Origin: Harmothoe impar
Taxonomy: Eukaryota; Annelida; Polychaeta; Phyllodocida; Polynoidae
NCBI GenBank assembly: GCA_947462335.1
Contig: OX381708.1
Location: 41,729,377-41,793,376 of the forward strand
Length of the DNA stretch: 64,000 bases
Direction of reading: 5' to 3'
Position numbers and translations under genes: made by a program. The notes beneath the pieces were generated by a model that was not told where the DNA came from, did no database searches, and was given only the letters and a program-made list of their open reading frames with translations. How positions within the stretch are numbered: position 1 is the first letter of the stretch; each line of letters opens with the position of its first letter. This document shows positions 57,201-64,000 of the stretch, in pieces.

Positions 57201-59008
57201 GCCTTTTTTAGTCGCGAATTTAGTATGTTGAAATGGCGCGAATTTTGGTAACAGCCTGTGTTATATTTTACCAAATTATGTCAATATTTTCAAAATTTTC
57301 TAAAATTTCCCTCAAACTCCCAGCAAATTTCTCACTGCATCACTTTTGACACTCAGAATAGCCAACCGTTTTGTCAGTCTTCAAAAACGTGCCGGCCTCA
57401 TGTAAGCACTCAGGGTATGGGAGCTTCCAATTTATAAGCACTGGGGCCCTTAAACTCAACGGTATGTAAGTCGAGTGTCTGAGGTTTGACTATTATTGCT
57501 CACCAGCGAGTATCATGAGACGTTTACACTAAAACACCTTAAGAATGGATGTATTTGTTCCAAGGTAGTAAATTGAAGGTAAAAAAGTGCCCATGATTAA
57601 ATGCATACAATTAGTAGACACTAACATCGTTTTTGTAATAAAGTTGAAAACGATCCAGGGTGAGGGGGGGGGGGGCGCTTTTTTTTCAACCTATTCCGAG
57701 GGGGGGGACCTTTTTTTTTCAACCTATTCCGAGGGGGGGGGCCAATTATTTTCGACGTATTCGATTTGCCAAACGCTCACCCCACCCCCCCTGCCATAAA
57801 TAATGAACGCTCCCTAAGGCCACTTAAAAAAATAAAATGGTTTCTCATCACCGCGCGCATCATAAAAATCACCTTTTGAGGAAAACTTTTTTTTTTTTTT
57901 TTTGCAAATTTTTCATGAAAAATATGATAAAAATGGACAAATATTAGGTTATTTGGTATCAAATCAAAGCTAATACTGCCAGTAATGCAGTAGGATAGAA
58001 ATAACTTGAATTTTCCCTACTTTTAAAGAACCATAAATTCTTAACTACTAAAATGTGAATTTTGGTCATGAAAAAGGTATATCATCCCATACATTTTAAC
58101 CCGCGAGTAAAAAAAAAATAATTAAAATTAAAAAGCCTCCCTCGTCAAATTTTTCAGACCTTGGTGATGAGAAACCACTTTTTTTTTTTGAGTGGCCTAA
58201 GTAGATGAACTAGTCAGACTAGTAGTCTACCTATCAGGCGCCGTTCCTGCCAACGAAGTTACGCGTAGCTTTAAGTTACGCGTAACTATCACGTAGCTCG
58301 TTATATACATTTAAACAATAAGTATCGACTAGATTCTTCATGATGAATCGGGAAATATGTTATTTTGTTCATAGTTTATCCATTAAAAGGACCAAAAACG
58401 GCAAAAGTATTTAGATTAGGGGAAAAATAAAACATTGACCACGGCCCAAGCTGGCCCCTCCACACTACTCCACACGGGACAACATCAACAACCGAGTATT
58501 TTTCTTGAATTTGAAAATACATGTGTTCTGTCAACTAATGTAAGTACCACCGATACAACACTTAGATATTTAGAATCATGTTTGCTCATCTTTATATCGA
58601 CAGAGTGATTTATTCACTTTATATCGCTAGAAATTAAAATTTCGGGCGACGTTGCTACAATTTAATTACGCGTAGCTACATATGTCACGTGATCAAAATG
58701 GTGGTCTCTGATTGGCGAGTCAGGGCTGCGCGTAACTTAAAGGTTACGCGTAGGGGGTTGGCACTAACGGCGCCTGATATCTACCAGTAGTGGCAGTAGG
58801 CCTACTGGGAGCCGAGCCCGAGGTGGAAATCGACTCATCGTCATAGCGTTAATACGGTGTGTTATATGATATTGACAAGTCTACTACCCAGAGAAGCAAT
58901 ATTATTCCTAATTCATCAGTTATGAAACTATGCATATTTACACTTACAAGCTTGGGGTTTCAATTTTATCGTGCTCAGTCGCATGCCGAACCGACTGGAG
59001 GCCGCCAT
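50967..59008 (-). CDS. MRPL19: mitochondrial large-subunit ribosomal protein bL19m
   Basis: A structural protein of the mitochondrial 39S subunit, related to bacterial L19 at the subunit interface. Six exons join in frame with GT-AG borders: 59008-58948, 55028-54896, 54572-54448, 54198-54064, 51866-51679 and 51230-50967. They give 301 residues (human protein about 292). The N-terminus MAASSRFGMRLSTIKLKPQA is basic with no acidic residues, as expected for a matrix-targeting peptide. YVYPEFLPL and DIPEFYVGSVLGVTVSDPYA lead into the L19 core: GKKNRFVGICIDRG, GHFILRNVVDGQGVE, YNPTIQKIEVLRLEQRLDES and LFYLRD. PWHDRWERKD and KPWLKHDLMHEY follow in the metazoan extension, and the protein ends in a Lys-rich tail. 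Intron 1 (3.9 kb) and intron 4 carry mobile elements. Confidence 0.95.
51679..51866 (-). CDS. MRPL19: MRPL19 exon 5
   Basis: Residues 152-214: VEIMYEMYNPTIQKIEVLRL, EQRLDESLFYLRDAPHEFST and PVPVNQLVV. The acceptor is TCTCAATAG and the donor GTG|GTAAGG. Confidence 0.96.
52650..52958. mobile_element. PIF/Harbinger-like MITE, subfamily A, in MRPL19 intron 4
   Basis: The ends are GGCCACACTAAAAAAAAAA and the inverse of GGCCACACCAAAAAAAAG, followed by GTTGGTCAAAGGATTTC. Exact TTA lies on both sides. It has the same GTGCGAGCGAGCGAA interior words as the element at 11777-12151. Confidence 0.87.
52962..54063. other. MRPL19 intron 4 remainder
   Basis: No further exon or complete element recognised between the MITE and exon 4. 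Confidence 0.5.
54064..54198 (-). CDS. MRPL19: MRPL19 exon 4 (L19 core)
   Basis: Residues 107-151: SVLGVTVSDPYAPGKKNRF, GICIDRGDVMLKGHFILRN and VVDGQG. It corresponds to the beta-barrel of bacterial L19, with the FxGIxIxR and FxLR patterns. Confidence 0.96.
54448..54572 (-). CDS. MRPL19: MRPL19 exon 3
   Basis: Residues 65-106: YVYPEFLPLADVQYRDRIAE and the RRDMMRRRAVVDIPEFYV segment preceding the L19 core. The acceptor is TTATTCAG and the donor GTCG|GTGAGC. Confidence 0.95.
54896..55028 (-). CDS. MRPL19: MRPL19 exon 2
   Basis: Residues 21-64, basic and Gln/Pro-containing (NHDRERRQPQPPLEAPRDYK). The acceptor is TTTATTTCAG and the donor CAA|GTATGT. Not conserved in sequence, but the frame continues on both sides. 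Confidence 0.85.
55367..55738. mobile_element. hAT-like element with CAGGGGTAGACACT ends, copy 2, in MRPL19 intron 1
   Basis: The same family as 45260-45622, in inverse orientation: CTAACTTTTTCAGCTGTGGGCC at left and GTAAGTGTCTACCCCTG at right. Flanks GGGTT and GGATT match at 4 of 5, consistent with a 5-bp duplication. Confidence 0.82.
55754..56008. mobile_element. 255-bp G-run MITE with GTTCATTTATTAATTAC ends
   Basis: The left end GGGTGTGTTCATTTATTAAT and the inverted right end GGGGAGTGTTGGTTTATTAG are related. TTA and TAA flank it. The interior is a tandem of C runs separated by TCAGGAGGAGTCGGAAATTT-like spacers. It is related in ends to 57080-57814. Confidence 0.7.
56009..57079. other. 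MRPL19 intron 1, no gene recognised
   Basis: Contains a hairpin at 56229-56273 (GCCAGACCAT and ATGGTCTGGC flanking ACAACAGC and GCTGTGTT). No exon recognised. Confidence 0.4.
57080..57814. mobile_element. 735-bp G-run element (TAA duplication)
   Basis: The ends are GGGAGGGTTCATTATTTATG and the inverse of GGGAGCGTTCATTATTTATG. TAA lies on both sides (57077-57079 and 57815-57817). G runs alternate with CTTTTTTTTTCAACCTATTCC-like spacers, and tandem open frames there are artefacts. PIF/Harbinger-like by target. Confidence 0.82.
57818..58197. mobile_element. PIF/Harbinger-like MITE, subfamily B, second copy (TAA duplication)
   Basis: The ends are GGCCACTTAAAAAAAT and the inverse of GGCCACTCAAAAAAAAAA. 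GTTTCTCATCACC lies inside both ends. TAA lies on both sides. Its left TAA is also the right TAA of the element at 57080-57814, so the two abut exactly. Confidence 0.87.
58235..58776. mobile_element. hAT-like element with iterated TTACGCGTAAC
   Basis: The ends are CAGGCGCCGTTCCTGCCAAC and the inverse of CAGGCGCCGTTAGTGCCAAC. AGTTACGCGTAGC or its palindromic variants occur about six times near the ends. No clear target duplication. Confidence 0.75.
58948..59008 (-). CDS. MRPL19: MRPL19 exon 1 (mitochondrial targeting peptide)
   Basis: Residues 1-20 plus one base. The donor is GCTT|GTAAGTG. The start ATG lies inside the YY1-like word AAAATGGCGGC, a common arrangement in TATA-less promoters. Confidence 0.85.
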
Positions 59009-59012
59009 TTTG
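59001..59012 (-). promoter_or_regulatory. YY1-like site overlapping MRPL19 start codon
   Basis: On the minus strand, CAAAATGGCGGC contains the ATG itself and fits the YY1 consensus AAnATGGCGGC. Known promoters of this class place the site just downstream of transcription start. Confidence 0.5.
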
Positions 59013-59886
59013 TCCTTCACGCCTGCAGATGCGCGATCAGGACTATTTTGCTCAAAAATCTCCTGTAATAGATATTACAGTTTGTCCATCAATAAAAAGC
59101 TTATTTTATTAACTTTAATTAAGTTTGTATGATAATATAAATGTACAGAATTTCTTAGACATTTATTTTATAATTTTGTTGTGGATATAAATACTTAAGT
59201 ACGTAAACATCTCTTCGCGCGCCAGCTACGTTGTTTACATCCGGTTGAGTAATCTTGGAGGAAATCTTCACACGAACTTTGAAGAAATCACCCAAATACA
59301 ACAAGAATCAACGTTGAACGACTGGTAATAGGCATTTTGCTATAGGTGAAGAATATATCTGATAATTATTTAAGTCTTTGCTCGAGTATCTGTGAACAAA
59401 TGACCAAAGTTTCAACCTCAGTCAGTGGTCAGGTCAGTCACTCAGTCACAGTGGCAGTGGCAGTGGCTCGGCACACTACCGTAGACCGCAGACTGCCCAG
59501 TGACAGTGGTTACAGAAGATTGGCACCCCTCATCATGAGCGGCTATGTCATAGCTTTCCAATGATACCCTAACCTAGATTCTAAGTAAAAGAATAAGGTC
59601 AGAAACTCAAATTAGGCCTGAGGATTATCGGCGCTAGCGCGGCACCCGTTTATGCAAGTCCCTACGTGACAGTCACAATGCCCCTGACACGGCCACTAAC
59701 TTAGTTTGGCACTACCACTCAGACTCGTCTCAGGGTCAGTTTCAAAACACAAGCCTAGGACTAGGTCTAGGCCTATCCCTAGACTAGGCCAGGGACAAGC
59801 CAATTTTAAGACCTAATGTAGACCCTCCGTCCCCAAAGACAGTTTGAGCCTCTACGATCTGCACCTTAAATGCGCACAGCTAGGCA
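59013..59886. other. MRPL19 upstream region; possible divergent transcript
   Basis: ACATCCGGTT (ETS-like) near 59236, then ACGACTG|GTAATA at 59317-59330, could mark an untranslated first exon on the plus strand facing away from MRPL19. CAGTCA/CAGTGG short repeats lie at 59418-59466. No coding exon was recognised to the right end of the window. Confidence 0.3.
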
Positions 59887-60785
59887 CAGGGGAAAAAAAT
59901 GGCAGTATCTGTAATGTGGTTTAAAGCAATCTAAATAGTTAGGTGGCATGATGGGGAGTATTTATCTTTTGGAATTTTGTTTCTAACCCTACTAGATCCT
60001 GAGATTTTGTCATTTGAAGATCCGTGTTATCAGCATTTTGCCACTATAGAAGATAGTGTTATCTAGAACCCAAAAGTGGAATCTGGAGCATGATATCAGA
60101 TAATGGATGGATTTTGGTGCCCTGATATAGCATTATGCTTGTCCCTGTAAAACTGTTCCTATTTATTATTTATTGATACAATAAAAAGATTTATATCAGA
60201 TATATTTTAGGTCACATTTCCGTGACCTTGGCGTATGCGACCTGCCACAAGGGCAAGGTCGTGACCTACTTCTCCGCCTTACAGTGAAATTGCCATAAAA
60301 ACCTATATAATTCACTGCAAAAGTAATTATTTTGAGTTAGTTCAATAAATAGGCCTATATTAATACAAGCTTTAACTTCATAACATTGATATGCAAAATA
60401 AAAAGGTCAATTAAGGACCCAAGGTCAAGGTCGATCTTAAGGTCAATTTACCGATATCAGTATAACTTGGCAAGTTATGAACGGATTTTCATGAAATAAA
60501 AATTCAACATCTGAATCTACATGGATAAGCATAATGCTTTACCAGGATACCAAAATCCATCCATTATCTGATATCATGCTCCAGATTCCACTTTTGGGTT
60601 CTAGATAACACTATCTTATATAGTGGCAGATTGTTGATAAAACAGAATATTCAAATGACAAAAGCTCAGGATCTAGTAGGGTTAGAAACAAAATTCCAAA
60701 AGTTAAATCCTCCCCATCATACCACCTAATAACATGTATTTAGATCACTTTAAACCACCTTACAGATACTGCCATTTTCCCCCTG
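59887..60785. mobile_element. 899-bp foldback element with about 260-bp arms and AGGTCA half-sites
   Basis: The ends are CAGGGGAAAAAAATGGCAGT and the inverse of CAGGGGGAAAATGGCAGT. The arms match closely to about 60150 and from about 60530, for example ATGATATCAGATAATGGATG and its inverse. The central loop holds AGGTCA/AGGTCG or inverse copies at 60209, 60223, 60256, 60262, 60404, 60422, 60428 and 60440. No target duplication was seen. Confidence 0.82.
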
Positions 60786-61426
60786 GTGTCAATCCAACAT
60801 GGCCGAAATCCTGATAATGGTCCCTCTGTCCACAACCTACTAAATCTGAATTTCATTTTGGAAATATTTGGAAGCAACCTACAATCACAAAACTTGGAAA
60901 TCATATAAAGGAGATATGGTTATTTCAGATAAACTACTCTTCCAAATGCCACATCTCATAGTTTTCAAGATGGAACTTTCATAATTTACCTAATATTTAG
61001 GGAAAAATCCGAAATTGAAAATTTAAGTCCAGCATCTAGTGTTTGGGGTTTTCTTAATCCCCTGGTTCTCAGCTTTAAAATGCTACCACAGTGACATCAC
61101 TGATGCAAAAATAAAGCATGCAAATGAGGAATCCCTAGAGGGGGAATTCCCAGTGGATTTCTCCTCTGTTGACACCTTCCCACACTCTGCGCACACAGTG
61201 GCGCCCCCAACGGGATTCCCTGTACCTAGCACAGCGCCCGCGTATCTGCCACTAATGGCACTATACTATTTGGGCAATGTTCAAAATGATGGTTTTGGCA
61301 CTTTCCCTCCATGGATTTTACTATCTAACAAAAACAGTTCACTGATTTCGAATATGTTGTCAGGGGTGTGAAATCTCCCCGTATATGCGGAATTCCGAAG
61401 TCTCCGGAGCAAACACTGCCCAATCC
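60786..61426. other. no gene supported
   Basis: A 110-codon open frame at 61039-61371 has no recognised similarity and no supporting splice or start context. Nothing else seen. Confidence 0.4.
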
Positions 61427-63952
61427 GAATACTAGTACCTTAGGGTGCGTGGACACTTAGGGCGCAGACACTTAGGGTGCATGAAAATGGACACATAGGG
61501 TGCAGGGACACTTAGGGTGCAGAGGGCAGGACACTTAGGGTGCAAAACAATGGACATGTAGGGTGCAGAGACACATAGGGTGCAAATCACAAGACACTTA
61601 GGGTGCAAGTATTTTGTCATAAAGGCATTATCTATTTATCCATATACAAATCATATATTGTACAAAGGTTTAGTTATTGTAACTTTCCATATAATAGCGC
61701 TCACACCTGCTAGGGTAGGGGGCGGCCTTTGTACCTGGCATCACCAGGGTGGGAGGGGCAGGGTGAGGCCATATTTTGCTTCAAAATAAATAGTATTTAT
61801 CGTACGCCCTCCATCCCAAAATCGTACCATACTTTAATTGTCTCCAAAATCGTGACATTTGAGCCTTAGTTCTAGTCCTAAAAATGCCCCAAAAAGGGGG
61901 GGGGCGCTTATTAGGGGGAGGGCGCTTATTACGTCGAATCTAAATACTTTGCACCTTATGTGTCCTATAATTTGCACCCTAAATATAGTCCACAATACTT
62001 ACAATTTGCACCCCAAGTTTTGATAAATTTCTCCCACAATTTACAATTTACCATTGCTTAAAGCATCTAAATACTTTGCACCCTATGTGTCCTATAATTT
62101 GCACTAAATGTCTCTGCACCCTAAGTGTCCTGTGTTTGCACCCTATGTGTCTCTGCACCCTACATGTCCATTTTTATGCACCCTAAGTGTCTGCACCCTA
62201 AGTGTCCACGCACCCTAAATGTCTGCACCCTAAGTGTCCTTGCACCCTAAGTTACCAGTTACCCCCAAGAATACTAGTACCTTAGGGTGCGTGGACACTT
62301 AGGGCGCAGACACTTAGGGTGCATGAAAATGGACACATAGGGTGCAGGGACACTTAGGGTGCAGAGGGCAGGACACTTAGGGTGCAAAACAATGGACATG
62401 TAGGGTGCAGAGACACATAGGGTGCAAATCACAAGACACTTAGGGTGCAAGTATTTTGTCATAAAGGCATTATCTATTTATCCATATACAAATCATATAT
62501 TGTACAAAGGTTTAGTTATTGTAACTTTCCATATAATAGCGCTCACACCTGCTAGGGTAGGGGGCGGCCTTTGTACCTGGCATCACCAGGGTGGGAGGGG
62601 CAGGGTGAGGCCATATTTTGCTTCAAAATAAATAGTATTTATCGTACGCCCTCCATCCCAAAATCGTACCATACTTTAATTGTCTCCAAAATCGTGACAT
62701 TTGAGCCTTAGTTCTAGTCCTAAAAATGCCCCAAAAAGGGGGGGGGCGCTTATTAGGGGGAGGGCGCTTATTACGTCGAATCTAAATACTTTGCACCTTA
62801 TGTGTCCTATAATTTGCACCCTAAATATAGTCCACAATACTTACAATTTGCACCCCAAGTTTTGATAAATTTCTCCCACAATTTACAATTTACCATTGCT
62901 TAAAGCATCTAAATACTTTGCACCCTATGTGTCCTATAATTTGCACTAAATGTCTCTGCACCCTAAGTGTCCTGTGTTTGCACCCTATGTGTCTCTGCAC
63001 CCTACATGTCCATTTTTATGCACCCTAAGTGTCTGCACCCTAAGTGTCCACGCACCCTAAATGTCTGCACCCTAAGTGTCCTTGCACCCTAAGTTACCAG
63101 TTACCCCCAAGAATACTAGTACCTTAGGGTGCGTGGACACTTAGGGCGCAGACACTTAGGGTGCATGAAAATGGACACATAGGGTGCAGGGACACTTAGG
63201 GTGCAGAGGGCAGGACACTTAGGGTGCAAAACAATGGACATGTAGGGTGCAGAGACACATAGGGTGCAAATCACAAGACACTTAGGGTGCAAGTATTTTG
63301 TCATAAAGGCATTATCTATTTATCCATATACAAATCATATATTGTACAAAGGTTTAGTTATTGTAACTTTCCATATAATAGCGCTCACACCTGCTAGGGT
63401 AGGGGGCGGCCTTTGTACCTGGCATCACCAGGGTGGGAGGGGCAGGGTGAGGCCATATTTTGCTTCAAAATAAATAGTATTTATCGTACGCCCTCCATCC
63501 CAAAATCGTACCATACTTTAATTGTCTCCAAAATCGTGACATTTGAGCCTTAGTTCTAGTCCTAAAAATGCCCCAAAAAGGGGGGGGGCGCTTATTAGGG
63601 GGAGGGCGCTTATTACGTCGAATCTAAATACTTTGCACCTTATGTGTCCTATAATTTGCACCCTAAATATAGTCCACAATACTTACAATTTGCACCCCAA
63701 GTTTTGATAAATTTCTCCCACAATTTACAATTTACCATTGCTTAAAGCATCTAAATACTTTGCACCCTATGTGTCCTATAATTTGCACTAAATGTCTCTG
63801 CACCCTAAGTGTCCTGTGTTTGCACCCTATGTGTCTCTGCACCCTACATGTCCATTTTTATGCACCCTAAGTGTCTGCACCCTAAGTGTCCACGCACCCT
63901 AAATGTCTGCACCCTAAGTGTCCTTGCACCCTAAGTTACCAGTTACCCCCAA
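61427..63952. repeat. tandem triplication of an 842-bp unit
   Basis: Units are 61427-62268, 62269-63110 and 63111-63952, apparently identical. Each unit has a left arm with about nine direct ACACTTAGGGTGCA-like words, a spacer of about 340 bp (GGGCGCTTATTAGG twice), and a right arm with about fourteen inverted TGCACCCTAAGTGTC-like words. So each unit is itself an inverted-repeat element. CCCAATCC-like sequence flanks the array. Open frames repeated in each unit (62 and 69 codons) are by-products. Confidence 0.93.
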
Positions 63953-64000
63953 TCCATCCACGTCGCTACGCTATGTTTCATAGGGATTTGCCTGCGTTTG

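Noticed and set aside
59346..59564. 72-codon plus-strand frame upstream of MRPL19
   Set aside because: Begins at GTG rather than ATG and runs through CAGTCA/CAGTGG short repeats.
61432..63473. Repeated 62- and 69-codon frames in each 842-bp unit
   Set aside because: They occur because the unit is triplicated; the peptides (repeated HPKC and CTL motifs) are translations of the iterated TTAGGGTGCA words.
61427..63952. Telomeric repeat tract because of many TTAGGG words
   Set aside because: The words are not contiguous hexamers; they are part of a longer TTAGGGTGCA oligomer present in both orientations.
61427..63952. CRISPR-like array of regularly spaced repeats
   Set aside because: Animal nuclear context, variable spacing, inverted arms and tandem duplication of the whole block exclude it.

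Overview
This window is animal nuclear DNA. Genes are spliced, with short GT-AG exons in long introns, and most of the sequence is transposon debris. Three conserved metazoan genes are supported: lin28 (its 5' end lies left of the window), OARD1/TARG1 and MRPL19. The AT-rich background, very high density of small non-autonomous DNA transposons, a tRNA-Arg-derived SINE pair, an invertebrate-type zinc-knuckle spacing in Lin28 and the presence of OARD1 suggest a marine invertebrate, possibly an echinoderm, hemichordate or cephalochordate. The species cannot be fixed from the sequence alone.

Layout. 1-23.2 kb: no recognised coding exon. This is probably lin28 intron and/or upstream DNA, filled with nested inverted-repeat elements, microsatellites, a 27-bp minisatellite and a few CpG-rich patches. 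23.2-24.2 kb: the last two coding exons of lin28 (+). 24.2 to at least 27.0 kb: its probable 3'UTR, with three let-7 8-mer sites. 27.3-38.4 kb: unassigned candidate exons (27.3 kb, 32.8 kb) among many nested elements. 38.5-41.2 kb: complete OARD1 (+, 3 exons). 41.2-50.9 kb: a candidate terminal exon (43.5 kb), hAT-like elements and a 1.5-kb foldback. 51.0-59.0 kb: complete MRPL19 (-, 6 exons), whose introns carry several MITEs. 59.9-60.8 kb: a foldback element containing nuclear-receptor half-sites. 61.4-63.95 kb: three tandem copies of an 842-bp unit.

How the genes relate. They are independent housekeeping or developmental genes, not an operon. Lin28 is an RNA-binding blocker of let-7 maturation, and its own transcript appears to carry let-7 sites, consistent with the conserved double-negative loop. 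OARD1 removes ADP-ribose from acidic residues. MRPL19 is a structural protein of the mitochondrial large ribosomal subunit.

The most unusual feature is a recurring design among the mobile elements. More than ten unrelated-looking elements, with different target-site duplications, have arms built from many copies of a private 8-15-bp oligomer, direct in one arm and inverted in the other. The oligomer is often copied from the element's own terminal repeat.
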